Positions 7,150-14,776 are shown, counted from the first letter of the stretch. The stretch is 20,044 nt of DNA from DASXSB01 sp036506275 (GCA_036506275.1 DASXSB010000042.1:1-20044); one strand, 5' to 3'. Numbers and translations are program-made. Notes: generated by a model from the sequence alone, not told the origin.

Positions 7150-8298
7150 ATGAAGAAGTATCAATTGATGGCGCCGGGGCCGACGCCGGTCCCGAGCCAG
7201 GTGCTGCTCGCGATGGCGCACCCCATCATCCACCACCGCACGCCGGAGTACGAGGCGCTGTTCATCGAGGTTCGAGAAGGCCTGAGGCGCTTGTTCCAGA
7301 CCGCCGAGGACGTCATTTCGCTCGCGTGCTCGGGCACGGGCGCGATGGAAGCCGCCGTCGTCAACACGCTCTCGCTCGGCGACATGGTGGCGGTGGTGCG
7401 CGCGGGCAAGTTCGGGGAGCGGTGGGTGGAGATCGCCAAGGCGTACGGCTTGCGCGTGCTCGAGCTGGAGGCGCCCTACGGCGACACCGTGCCCGCCACG
7501 CGGGTGGCGGAGACGCTGCGCACGCATCCTCAAGTCAAGGCCGTGCTCGCCCAGCACAGCGAATCCTCCACGGGCGTGCTCCACGACGTGCGCGGCTATG
7601 CGACGGCCACGCGGGCGAGCGACGCGCTCCTCATCGTGGACGCGGTCTCCAGCCTCGGCATCGCCGATCTGCCCATGGACGATTGGGGTGTCGACGTCGT
7701 GGTCGCCGGATCGCAGAAGGGGCTCATGCTGCCGCCCGGGCTCGGCTTCTGCGCGCTGTCCGAGCGCGCGTGGGCGAAGGCGGCGCGCTCGACGCTCCCC
7801 AAGTACTACTTCAACCTCACCGAGGAGCGGAAGTTCGCGCAGAAGAACGAGGCGCACTTCACGCCCGCGGTCGCTCTCGTGGTGGGACTGCGCGAAGTGC
7901 TCCGCATGCTGGCCGCCGAGGGGTTGCCGAACGTGTTCCGGCGCCACGACCGCCTCGCCCGCGCCACGCGCGCGGGCGTGGAAGCGCTGGGCCTCGCGCT
8001 GTTCCCGAAAGCGACGCCGACACCGTCGCTCACGGCGGTGGTGGCGCCCCGGGGGGTGGACGGCGAGGCGATCGTGGCCGCCTTCGCCAATGCACACGGC
8101 ATCACGATCGCGGGCGGGCAGGGCGAGATGAAAGGCCGGGTGTTCCGGCTCGGGCACATGGGGTATGCGGCGGAGTTCGACGTGATCTCCGCCCTGTCCG
8201 CGCTCGAGCAGGTGCTCGCCGAGCTCGGCATTCCGGTCGACTTCGGCGCCGGCGTCCGCGCCGCGGAGAAGGTCTACAGCGAGAAGGCCTCGGCGTAG
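7150..8298 (+). CDS. Class V aminotransferase (alanine/serine-glyoxylate or serine-pyruvate type)
   Basis: The product is 382 aa, a fold-type I PLP enzyme. It begins with the family's MAPGPTPVP (7-15) and HHRTPEY (28-34), followed by SGTGAMEAAV (61-70). The PLP-ring Asp is Asp164 in IVDAVSSLG, and the Schiff-base Lys is Lys190 in VVAGSQKGLMLPPG. The C-terminus has FRLGHMGYA. Relatives transfer amino groups between alanine or serine and glyoxylate or pyruvate, and some act on phosphoserine; the substrate cannot be read from the sequence. GGAGG at 7141-7145 gives a good ribosome binding site. It lies 33 bp after the SagB-like gene on the same strand, so the two are probably co-transcribed. Confidence 0.9.
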   Translation: MKKYQLMAPGPTPVPSQVLLAMAHPIIHHRTPEYEALFIEVREGLRRLFQTAEDVISLACSGTGAMEAAVVNTLSLGDMVAVVRAGKFGERWVEIAKAYGLRVLELEAPYGDTVPATRVAETLRTHPQVKAVLAQHSESSTGVLHDVRGYATATRASDALLIVDAVSSLGIADLPMDDWGVDVVVAGSQKGLMLPPGLGFCALSERAWAKAARSTLPKYYFNLTEERKFAQKNEAHFTPAVALVVGLREVLRMLAAEGLPNVFRRHDRLARATRAGVEALGLALFPKATPTPSLTAVVAPRGVDGEAIVAAFANAHGITIAGGQGEMKGRVFRLGHMGYAAEFDVISALSALEQVLAELGIPVDFGAGVRAAEKVYSEKASA

Positions 8299-8338
8299 GC
8301 CACCCCGCGCGCGGCCGGACGGCGCTTGCAAACCCGGC

Positions 8339-8344
8339 TAGAAT
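8339..8344 (+). promoter_or_regulatory. -10 element upstream of the phosphatase gene
   Basis: TAGAAT in the context GGCTAGAAT ends 12 bp before the ATG at 8357, in a 58-bp gap. It resembles the element before yggS (both contain GCTAGAAT). No -35 is evident. If used, the 5' leader would be about 6 nt. Confidence 0.35.
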
Positions 8345-8356
8345 GGTCGGGTTGCC

Positions 8357-8971
8357 ATGAGCACCCGGGTCATCGTCATACGGCACGGCGAGACGGAGTG
8401 GGCGCGCGAGCGGCGCTTCGCCGGCTCCCGCGACATCGCGCTCTCCGAAGCCGGGCGCCGCCAGTGCGAGGCGCTCGCGGATGCCCTCGCGACCGTGCCA
8501 GTCGCCGCCATCTACGCGAGCCCGCTCGAGCGCGCGCGCACGACCGCCGAAACCATCGCCAAGCCCCATCGCCTTCCCGTAACCGTGGAGCGCGATCTGC
8601 GCGAGATGGCCTTCGGTCCCTGGGAAGGCCTCACGCGCGAGGAGGTGGCCGCGCGCGACCCCGAGCGCTATGCGGTGTGGCAGACGGCGCCCCACGAGCT
8701 GGTCCTCGACGGCGCGGAGCGGCTGACCGACGTGGCGCCGCGGGTGGCGGCGGTGGTGGACGAGGTGCGCGACGCCCACGCGGACGAGACGGTCGTGGTG
8801 GTCGCGCACGCCGTCGTCGTTCGCCTCGTCGTTCTCGGCGCGCTCGGCCTCGGACCGGAACGCCTGTGGGCGGTCGACGCGTCGCCGGCGGGGATCACCG
8901 AGATCGAGTACCAGCCGGCGTGGGTCACCGTGCACCGGATGAACACGCTCGCGCACCTGGCGGCGCCGTGA
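8357..8971 (+). CDS. Histidine phosphatase family protein (phosphoglycerate mutase-like)
   Basis: The product is 204 aa. The catalytic loop is IRHGETEW with nucleophile His10 and Arg9. Arg59 is in SPLERARTTAE, the proton-donor Glu83 in REMAFGPWEG, and the second catalytic His151 in VVVVAHAVVVR. It is cytoplasmic, with no signal peptide. The family includes cofactor-dependent phosphoglycerate mutases, alpha-ribazole phosphatase (CobC) and metal-independent phosphoserine phosphatases. The short length and AFGPWEG block favour a phosphatase over a glycolytic mutase. The stop overlaps the hisZ GTG (GTGA), so the two are coupled. An aminotransferase lies just upstream. Exact substrate is unknown. 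Confidence 0.9.
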   Translation: MSTRVIVIRHGETEWARERRFAGSRDIALSEAGRRQCEALADALATVPVAAIYASPLERARTTAETIAKPHRLPVTVERDLREMAFGPWEGLTREEVAARDPERYAVWQTAPHELVLDGAERLTDVAPRVAAVVDEVRDAHADETVVVVAHAVVVRLVVLGALGLGPERLWAVDASPAGITEIEYQPAWVTVHRMNTLAHLAAP

Positions 8972-10278
8972 CGCCGCCTCCGCAGCTTCCCAAGGGCGCG
9001 CGCATCTACCTCCCCGACGAGGCGGCCCGCAAGCGCCACGTCGAGCGCGCGCTCCTCGACGTCTTCGAGCGCTGGGGCTATCGCGAGATCATCACGCCGA
9101 CGTTCGAGTATTTCGAGGTGCTGTCGGCGGGTACCGACGTCGGGCTCCAGGAGAACATGTTCAAGTTCGTGGACCGCGACACCGGGCGCGTGCTGGCGTT
9201 GCGAGCCGACATCACGCCTCAGATCGCGCGCATCGTGGCCACTCGCCTGCGTGATGCGCCGAAGCCGATTCGCCTCGCCTACGTCACCAACGTGTTTCGT
9301 GACGACGACTCGCAGGTCTCCCGCTACCGTGAGCTCTACCAGGCGGGCGTGGAGCTCCTCGGGCTCGACAAGCCGGAGGCGGAGGTGGAGGTGATCGCGA
9401 TGGCGATCGAGGGGCTGCGCGCCCTCGGGCTCCATCGGTTCCAGATCGACCTCGGCCATCCCGATTTCTTCCGTGGCCTCGCCGAGGAGAGCCGGGTGGC
9501 GGTGGACGATCAGGGCGCGCTGCGCACGGCCCTCTCGCGGAAGGACACGTCCACGCTCGAGCGGCTGGTGGGGGAGCTGAAGATCCCGGACGCGGTGGGC
9601 GAGGCGCTGCTGGCGTTACCGGGGCTCGTGGGCCACGAGGAGGTCCTCGAGCGCGCGGCCGCCTACGCCGGCAACGCGCGGTCCGCGCGCGCGCTCGGAA
9701 ATCTCGCGGAGGTGTACCGGCTGCTCGCCATCTACGGTCTCGCCGACACCGTCTTGCTCGATCTCGGTGAGGTACGCGGCTTCGACTACTACTCGGGGAC
9801 GCACTTCGAGACGTACGTGGCGGGCTTCGGCGCCTCCCTGGCGGCGGGCGGGCGCTACGATCACATGCTGGCGCGCTTCGGCCACGATTGCCCGGCGGTG
9901 GGCTTCGCGTTCGACGTGGCGCGCGCCCTCGACGTCATGCACGCACAGGGCGTGCGGGTGGCGCTGCCGGGGCCGGACTTCTTCATCATCGACTTCACGC
10001 CGGAGAAGACGGTGGCGCTGTCCCTGGCGCGCCGCCTGCGCGATCTGGGGGCGTCGGTGGCGCGCGATATCATGAGCCGCGGCCTCGACGCGTCGCTCGC
10101 GTACGCGCGCGCACAGCGCGTGCGCCATGTTCTGGTGGTGGGAAGCGCGCGCACGGCGGCGAGCGAGCTGCTGGCGCTGAATCTCGGGGACGGCGGCGAG
10201 CGCGCCTTGCCGGTAACGGCGGTGCTGGAGGCGCCCGTACGCTTCTTCCCGGAGCTCGGAGGGAACAGGAATGCCTAA
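8968..10278 (+). CDS. hisZ: ATP phosphoribosyltransferase regulatory subunit
   Basis: The product is 436 aa from the GTG that overlaps the phosphatase stop. HisZ is a catalytically dead paralogue of histidyl-tRNA synthetase that assembles with short-form HisG and is needed for the first step of histidine synthesis. The class II synthetase core is present: ERWGYREIITPTFEYFE (34-50), the HisZ-typical ALRADITPQIARIVATRL (77-94), motif-2-like RLAYVTNVFRDD, and motif-3-like AAGGRYDHML. The ADITP block in place of the LRPEGT of true HisS supports HisZ. A C-terminal stretch of about 100 residues resembles the anticodon-binding domain, making it longer than minimal HisZ. It overlaps purA by 8 bp; hisZ-purA is a recurrent neighbourhood. 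hisG is not in the window. Confidence 0.9.
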   Translation: MTPPPQLPKGARIYLPDEAARKRHVERALLDVFERWGYREIITPTFEYFEVLSAGTDVGLQENMFKFVDRDTGRVLALRADITPQIARIVATRLRDAPKPIRLAYVTNVFRDDDSQVSRYRELYQAGVELLGLDKPEAEVEVIAMAIEGLRALGLHRFQIDLGHPDFFRGLAEESRVAVDDQGALRTALSRKDTSTLERLVGELKIPDAVGEALLALPGLVGHEEVLERAAAYAGNARSARALGNLAEVYRLLAIYGLADTVLLDLGEVRGFDYYSGTHFETYVAGFGASLAAGGRYDHMLARFGHDCPAVGFAFDVARALDVMHAQGVRVALPGPDFFIIDFTPEKTVALSLARRLRDLGASVARDIMSRGLDASLAYARAQRVRHVLVVGSARTAASELLALNLGDGGERALPVTAVLEAPVRFFPELGGNRNA

Positions 10279-11596
10279 CATCGTGGTGGTCGGCGCGCAG
10301 TGGGGAGACGAGGGGAAAGGCAAGGTCGTCGACGTCATCACGCCGCACGTGAACGTCGTCGTCCGCTACCAGGGCGGCAACAACGCCGGCCACACGGTGG
10401 TGGTGGGACGCGAGAAGTACGTCCTCCACTCGATCCCGTCCGGCATCCTGCACTCGGGGTGCCGGTGCGTCATCGGGTGCGGCGTCGTGGTCGATCCCGG
10501 CTCTCTGATCGAGGAGATGGAATCGCTCGTGCGCCGCGGCGTGACCCTCGACGGCAACCTCTTCATCTCGCGCAACGCGCACCTCATCATGCCGTACCAT
10601 CCCGCCCTCGACCTCGCGTCCGAGGCGAAGCTTGGTGCTCGCCGCATCGGCACCACCGGCAAGGGCGTGGGCCCCGCTTACGTGGACAAGGCGGCGCGCG
10701 TCGGTATCCGGATGGCCGATCTTCTCAATGAGCCTTTGTTCCGCGAGAAGCTCGAGATCAACATCGCCCAGAAGAACCGGCTCCTGCGCGACATCTACGA
10801 CGCGCAGACGTTCACGGTGGAGGAGATCCTGAGCCCGTACCTGCGCTACGCGGGCTGGCTCGCCCCCTACATCACGGACACCGCGCTTCTCCTCAGCAAG
10901 TGGCTGGACAGCGGCTACTCCGTCCTCTTCGAGGGCGCGCAGGGCACGATGCTCGACATCGATCACGGGACGTATCCGTACATCACGTCGTCGTCCACGA
11001 CGTCGGGCGGCGCCGCTACCGGGACCGGCGTGCCGCCCACACGCATCGATGGCGTGCTCGGGGTGGCCAAGGCCTACACGACCCGCGTGGGCGGCGGCCC
11101 CTTCCCGAGCGAGATGACAGGAGCGATGGCGGAAGCGATCCGCGCCCGCGGTAACGAGTACGGCGCCACCACGGGGCGGCCGCGCCGCTGCGGCTGGTTC
11201 GACGCCGTCGTCCTCCGCTACGCCGTCCGCATCAACGGCATGGACACGGTGGCCATCACTAAGCTGGACGTGCTCGATCAATCGGAGACGGTGAAGGTGT
11301 GCACGGGGTATCGCTACCGGGGCGAGATCCTCACCGAGTTCCCGGAAGAGGAAACCGTCGTGAAGGAGGCCGAGCCCGTGTACGAGGAGCTCTCGGGATG
11401 GATGGCGCCCACCGGCGGCGCCAAGAACGAGAGCGACCTCCCTGCCAAGGCCCGGCGCTATCTCGATCGCCTCGAGGAGCTGATCGGCGTTCCGTTCTGC
11501 CTGATCTCGACGGGCGCCGTCCGCGACGACACCATCGTGTGCGAGGGATCGCCGCTCCTCCGGTGGTTTCCGTCCGTGCGCGCGAGTTTGCTCTAG
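10271..11596 (+). CDS. purA: Adenylosuccinate synthetase
   Basis: The product is 441 aa, slightly over the usual 430. It makes adenylosuccinate from IMP, aspartate and GTP, the first committed step from IMP to AMP, in the cytoplasm. The N-terminal GAQWGDEGKGKVVD loop carries catalytic Asp13, and NAGHTVVV carries His41. GTTGKGVGPAYVDKAAR, LFEGAQGTMLDIDHGTYP, and the C-terminal LDVLDQSETVKVCTGY are all intact. A good GGAGGG (10258-10263) inside the end of hisZ sits 7 nt before the ATG. Its stop is 8 bp from that of the convergent response-regulator gene, leaving no room for a dedicated intrinsic terminator. Confidence 0.97.
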   Translation: MPNIVVVGAQWGDEGKGKVVDVITPHVNVVVRYQGGNNAGHTVVVGREKYVLHSIPSGILHSGCRCVIGCGVVVDPGSLIEEMESLVRRGVTLDGNLFISRNAHLIMPYHPALDLASEAKLGARRIGTTGKGVGPAYVDKAARVGIRMADLLNEPLFREKLEINIAQKNRLLRDIYDAQTFTVEEILSPYLRYAGWLAPYITDTALLLSKWLDSGYSVLFEGAQGTMLDIDHGTYPYITSSSTTSGGAATGTGVPPTRIDGVLGVAKAYTTRVGGGPFPSEMTGAMAEAIRARGNEYGATTGRPRRCGWFDAVVLRYAVRINGMDTVAITKLDVLDQSETVKVCTGYRYRGEILTEFPEEETVVKEAEPVYEELSGWMAPTGGAKNESDLPAKARRYLDRLEELIGVPFCLISTGAVRDDTIVCEGSPLLRWFPSVRASLL

Positions 11597-11604
11597 CGCG
11601 AGCT

Positions 11605-11997
11605 TTAGCGGGAGGCGAGGGAAGCCGGCCGCGCGACGCTGGCGACCATCGCACACAGCTCCCAGGGATCGACCGGCTTTTCGAGGTAGGCGTGGAAGCC
11701 GGCGCCGACGGCCCGTCGCATGGTGTGGCGGTCGGTGTAGGCGGTGACGGCGATGGCGTGCAGCCGCCGCCCCGCGCGGGCGGCGATGTCGCGGATCTCG
11801 CGCACGAGCCGGTAGCCGTCTTCGTCCGGGATGGCCAGATCGCTCACCACCACGTCGGGCGCGAACGCGTGGAAGGCGCGCACGCCGTCGCGCGCGCCCG
11901 TCGCCGTCGCCACCGTCGCCCCCGACGATTCGAAGATGGCGCGAAACATCGCGCGGCACTCGTCGTCGCCGTCGATGACGAGTACCCGCATTCCCAC
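11605..11997 (-). CDS. Single-domain response regulator (CheY-like receiver)
   Basis: The product is 130 aa, a receiver domain and nothing else. The acidic pocket is Asp11/Asp12 (VIDGDDE), the phospho-acceptor is Asp53 (VVVSDLAIPDEDGY), the switch Thr is Thr85 (AIAVTAYTD) and the conserved Lys is Lys107 (AYLEKPVD). All catalytic positions are intact, so it should be phosphorylatable. There is no output domain. It may work by protein-protein contact, as CheY or Spo0F do, or as a relay element. No histidine kinase lies in the window, so its partner is elsewhere. The start ATG at 11997 is followed by a second ATG two codons later. Confidence 0.92.
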   Translation of the reverse strand: MGMRVLVIDGDDECRAMFRAIFESSGATVATATGARDGVRAFHAFAPDVVVSDLAIPDEDGYRLVREIRDIAARAGRRLHAIAVTAYTDRHTMRRAVGAGFHAYLEKPVDPWELCAMVASVARPASLASR

Positions 11998-12145
11998 CAG
12001 CGCCGTCGGGCCGCCCGGTCCCCGATCCTGAGTGTCGATACGGGGACGCTACGAGCACGGCGGCCCCGGCGTCAACGTCGCGGGGAGGCCGATATCCGGC
12101 GACGTTTCCCCGCGTGGCCACGCTGATCGTCGCGGCCGGCGCGGT

Positions 12146-12177
12146 AAAGCGCGCGTCCGGTGGTTCGCGCGCGCTTT
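12146..12177. terminator. 10-bp inverted repeat, possible terminator
   Basis: AAAGCGCGCG (12146-12155) pairs perfectly with CGCGCGCTTT (12168-12177) across a 12-nt loop. On the plus strand the right arm runs into a fourth T. It has the A-stem-T form of a weak bidirectional terminator, but it is about 550 bp beyond purA and could equally be a protein-binding dyad. Confidence 0.3.
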
Positions 12178-12263
12178 TCACGGGTGGTTTCGACGGGACG
12201 ACGCACGGGAGCCGCACGGACAGCGGGGCATTTCATTTTGTGGGCGGCGGTGGATATGTGAAT

Positions 12264-12294
12264 GACGGGCGGGGAAGAACGTGCCCCGCCCGTC
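12264..12294 (-). terminator. Strong GC hairpin downstream of the VOC gene
   Basis: GACGGGCGGGG (12264-12274) and CCCCGCCCGTC (12284-12294) form a perfect 11-bp stem with a 9-nt loop, 25 bp beyond the stop of the minus-strand VOC gene. The flank reads ATTCAC on the minus strand rather than a U run, so it is terminator-like but not canonical. Confidence 0.55.
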
Positions 12295-12318
12295 GCGCGA
12301 CTGTCAGCTGCTGCGCGT

Positions 12319-13191
12319 CTACGCCATGCCCGGAACGAACGGATCGCGCCCGCGCTGGTACGTAGGCTGGCGCTGGGCCGGGTTGCGATTGACGAGCGGC
12401 CGCAGGTAGAGCGGGCTCAGCAGGCTCCGCACCTCGTGCTCGATCGTGAACAGCACGCGGTTGCTGTCGGGATCGACGATGTCCTGGAACCGGTACTGAT
12501 ACCAGTTGCTCTCCTCGGTCACGAGCCCACGCTCGCGCAGCCAGCGGTGGGGACCCGAGAAGTCGGAGATGTAGATCTGAACGTGATGTCCGTCGTAGGC
12601 GGGAATGGCATCCCGCGTCTCCTGGAAAATCATCTGCTGGTGCGGGCCCACCGTCACCCGCGCCGCGGGGCCGCCGCCGTTCCGGGTGACGCCGGTCATC
12701 GCGCCCAGCGCCGTCCGGTAGAAGCGTGCGATCCCGTCCGCCGTCCCCTCTTCCACGAGGAACTCGACGTACGGCATGCCGAGCGTCATGTCACCGAAGC
12801 CGGGGCCGGGCGCGTGGCAGCGGATGACGTTGCCCCACGGCGACACCACGCGGATGTGCTTGTCTTCCACCGCGTACTCGAACTGCGTCCCCGCCAGCTT
12901 CGACGCCACCTTCTCCAGCCGGCGCGGCAGCTCGTCGAAGTCCGCGATCACCAGCCCCACGCGCCCGCGCACGACCTGGGGGTCGCCCGTGGGAAGGTGG
13001 AACTGCTGCTGGCCCACGTTGATCCACATGTTGTCGAGCGTGACCATGAGATAGGGATCGCGGGTGAGGCCGAGCCCGCCCACGTAGAAGACGGTGGCCA
13101 GTTGCTGATCGGGAATGCGCACGTTGACGTGCTCGAGCGCGACGATGTTGCCGACGTCCTGGGTGGTGCGGTCGTACGTCTCACCCGCCAT
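12319..13191 (-). CDS. VOC superfamily protein (extradiol dioxygenase/glyoxalase-like), two modules
   Basis: The product is 290 aa. I chose the ATG at 13191 because AGGGAGGG (minus strand, 13206-13199) is 7 nt upstream; a longer ATG at 13242 lacks one. Module 1 runs from about residue 17 (IVALEHVNVRIPD, His21) to about 127 (VVSPWGNVIRCHAP). Module 2 runs from about 137 (LGMPYVEFLVEE) through GHHVQIYISDF (His202/203) to DPDSNRVLFTIEHEVRS (Glu251). His21, His203 and Glu251 are candidate ligands of a single divalent metal, as in bipartite VOC enzymes. Substrate is unknown; an aromatic-ring cleavage or glyoxalase-like role is an inference from the fold. A Pro/Arg-rich tail (residues 265-290) follows. 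It appears monocistronic. Confidence 0.8.
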   Translation of the reverse strand: MAGETYDRTTQDVGNIVALEHVNVRIPDQQLATVFYVGGLGLTRDPYLMVTLDNMWINVGQQQFHLPTGDPQVVRGRVGLVIADFDELPRRLEKVASKLAGTQFEYAVEDKHIRVVSPWGNVIRCHAPGPGFGDMTLGMPYVEFLVEEGTADGIARFYRTALGAMTGVTRNGGGPAARVTVGPHQQMIFQETRDAIPAYDGHHVQIYISDFSGPHRWLRERGLVTEESNWYQYRFQDIVDPDSNRVLFTIEHEVRSLLSPLYLRPLVNRNPAQRQPTYQRGRDPFVPGMA

Positions 13192-13240
13192 GGCTCTGCC
13201 CTCCCTGCGCGACGGCGCCTCCGCCCATTCGCTTCCGCCC

Positions 13241-13246
13241 ATTATA
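13241..13246 (-). promoter_or_regulatory. TATAAT -10 element for the VOC gene
   Basis: ATTATA on the plus strand reads TATAAT on the minus strand, a perfect -10 and an AT island in very GC-rich DNA, about 50 bp upstream of the VOC ATG. No good -35 lies 16-18 bp further upstream. Confidence 0.5.
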
Positions 13247-13329
13247 GACGGCTCCGGGAGGCCGGTGCCGCCGACGGCGCGGGTGGCCGGCCAGACGCGG
13301 CTGATCGCGGTGGGGCCACTCCAGTTACG

Positions 13330-13357
13330 TTGCGCGCGAACGCGCCCTCGTTATAAA
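13330..13357 (+). promoter_or_regulatory. Promoter for the outer-membrane barrel gene
   Basis: TTGCGC (13330-13335), a 16-bp spacer and TATAAA (13352-13357) resemble a sigma-70-type promoter. Transcription would begin near 13364, giving a leader of about 150 nt before the ATG at 13515. Confidence 0.45.
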
Positions 13358-13514
13358 GTGTGCGGCGGTCCGGATCCGCGCATCGGCCCCGCCGTCGCGC
13401 GCAGCACTCCGGGACGACCAACCGTTTCCATGATCCAGCGCCCGGGTGGGATTATTGTGCGCGTCGGCGGCTCGAGGGCGGCGGCGGCCGGCGGGGTGCC
13501 GTGAGAAAGGATTG

Positions 13515-14747
13515 ATGCTCCGGTCTCTAGCGATTGCGGCGGTGGTGGCGGTGCTGCTCCTCGGCTCGGCGGCGGTCGGCCACGCCCAGGACACGAACGA
13601 TACGCTCTTCTACCTCGGCTTCCGCCTCGGGGTGGCGGCGCTCGTGAAGAAGGAAACGGCGCCCGGGATCCACATGGATCGCCCCGAGCAGCTCACCGGG
13701 ATGTACGCCGGCTTCAACATCAACCGCTTTCTCGGCGTCGAGCTCACCATCGACCGCTTCGAGACCGACATCCACCTCTCCGACAAGCGGAAGATCGGCG
13801 AGTACGGCCTCATCGCGCTCATCCCGCACGTGCGGCTCCGGTACCCGGTGCTGAACGGTCGCCTCGTTCCCTACGCGCTCGCCGGCGTCGGCGTGACCGA
13901 GAACGAGTTCAACGATCGCAAGGAACCCGGCATCGGAATGCACGTGAAGGCGCGCGACACCGAGGTGGTCGGCTCCTTCGGCGTCGGCGTCGAGTACTTC
14001 GTGGCGAAGAACATCGCGTTCGGCGGGGACGTGCGCTACATGATCTCCCGCGGCCACGAGATCACGGTCGGCGACCACACGCAGGAGCTGATGCTCGACA
14101 GCCTGTTCATCGCGGGCGGCATCCGTCTCATCTTCCCCGATCCCGACACGGCCTCGCGCCCCGCCGTCGATCCCGGCGACAAGCGAACCTTGTACATCGG
14201 CGTGCGGGCGGGCGGGGCGGCGCCGCTGCACAGTGAGATCGCGACCGGGCTCGAGGCGCAGCCGCAATACGTCTCCATCGGTGACCTCGATCCCCTGCTC
14301 AGCGTCGACATCGGCATGAACTTCACGAAATACCTCGGCGCCGAGCTGTCGTTCGAGGGCTACTCGCCCATCCTCGCCGTGCCCGGCCTCGGCAAGATCG
14401 GCGAGTATGGTCTCTACATGGTCATCCCCCATCTCCGCGTGCGGTACCCTTTGTGGGACGGGCGGTTCGTGCCCTATGGCCTCCTGGGCATCGGGGTCGG
14501 GTTCGCCGAGTTCAAGGACAGAAAGCCACACGGCGCCGGCATGGACATCCACGCCAACGACTTCGCGCCCATCGGCGGCCTCGGGGTTGGGTTCGACTAC
14601 TTCGTCGCTCACAACATCGCCATCGGCCTCGAGACGAAGTACATCTACTCGCGCGATCACGAGTTCAAGTTGAACGGACGCACCCAGAACGTGAACCTCG
14701 ATTCCATCTTCACGTCGGCCGGCGTCCGTATCTTCTTCTTCGATTGA
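13515..14747 (+). CDS. Outer-membrane beta-barrel protein with two tandem barrel domains
   Basis: The product is 410 aa from the ATG at 13515, where a Sec signal peptide begins (MLRSLAIAAVVAVLLLGSAA, then VGHA-Q around residue 25). A GAAAGG lies a few bases upstream. An earlier ATG at 13446 would bury the signal peptide. The mature protein is two homologous halves, about residues 31-208 and 226-409, each rich in alternating strands with aromatic termini. Shared blocks are KIGEYGL, IPH-R-RYP, GR-VPY-L-G-GV, EF-DRK, GVG-(E/D)YFVA-NIA-G and SR-HE. Each half resembles an OmpA/OmpW-like eight-stranded barrel (outer membrane beta-barrel domain). The last residue is a Phe followed by Asp (IFFFD), typical of a BAM-recognised C-terminus. 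Function is unknown. Confidence 0.82.
   Translation: MLRSLAIAAVVAVLLLGSAAVGHAQDTNDTLFYLGFRLGVAALVKKETAPGIHMDRPEQLTGMYAGFNINRFLGVELTIDRFETDIHLSDKRKIGEYGLIALIPHVRLRYPVLNGRLVPYALAGVGVTENEFNDRKEPGIGMHVKARDTEVVGSFGVGVEYFVAKNIAFGGDVRYMISRGHEITVGDHTQELMLDSLFIAGGIRLIFPDPDTASRPAVDPGDKRTLYIGVRAGGAAPLHSEIATGLEAQPQYVSIGDLDPLLSVDIGMNFTKYLGAELSFEGYSPILAVPGLGKIGEYGLYMVIPHLRVRYPLWDGRFVPYGLLGIGVGFAEFKDRKPHGAGMDIHANDFAPIGGLGVGFDYFVAHNIAIGLETKYIYSRDHEFKLNGRTQNVNLDSIFTSAGVRIFFFD
13605..14744 (+). repeat. Internal tandem domain duplication within the barrel gene
   Basis: Half 1 spans 13605-14138 and half 2 spans 14190-14744, joined by a Pro/Asp-rich linker (residues 209-225). The copies align over most of their length at protein level with conserved blocks in the same order and spacing. 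The nucleotide sequences have diverged well beyond direct-repeat similarity, so this is an old duplication. Confidence 0.8.
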
Positions 14748-14776
14748 ACGCGCCCGCGGGTGATCGGGAGCACGCT

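Larger units (their letters stand above)
11998..12318. other. Intergenic region with two hairpins, no gene
   Basis: This 321-bp stretch lies between two minus-strand genes. It holds a terminator-like hairpin next to the VOC stop, a second 10-bp inverted repeat, and presumably the promoter of the response-regulator gene. No convincing -10/-35 pair was found for the latter. The open frames across it read as low-complexity Arg/Gly-rich shadows and have no family signature. Confidence 0.6.
13192..13514. other. Divergent promoter region, no gene
   Basis: This stretch of about 320 bp separates the divergent VOC and barrel genes. It contains the VOC ribosome binding site, a consensus TATAAT on the minus strand, and a plus-strand -35/-10 pair. 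The rest shows no gene or repeat that I can support. Confidence 0.6.

Noticed and set aside
5332..8331. A 999-codon open frame on the minus strand
   Set aside because: It runs antisense to the SagB-like and aminotransferase genes and reads as Arg/Gly/His-rich low-complexity sequence, the usual mirror of GC-rich genes. It has no family motif.
6456..8360. A 634-codon plus-strand open frame overlapping two genes
   Set aside because: Alternate frame of the SagB-like and aminotransferase genes, Arg/Gly-rich with no motif; both real frames have strong family evidence.
8968..10278. Histidyl-tRNA synthetase (hisS)
   Set aside because: The ALRADITP block and overall layout match HisZ rather than HisS, and the purA neighbour is typical of hisZ.
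10070..12217. A 715-codon minus-strand open frame opposite hisZ/purA
   Set aside because: It is antisense to purA, which has every family motif, and continues through the response regulator in a different frame from the real minus-strand gene. Composition is a shadow.
12262..13356. A 364-codon plus-strand open frame opposite the VOC gene
   Set aside because: Antisense to a gene with an excellent ribosome binding site and two VOC modules; His/Arg/Asp-rich shadow composition.
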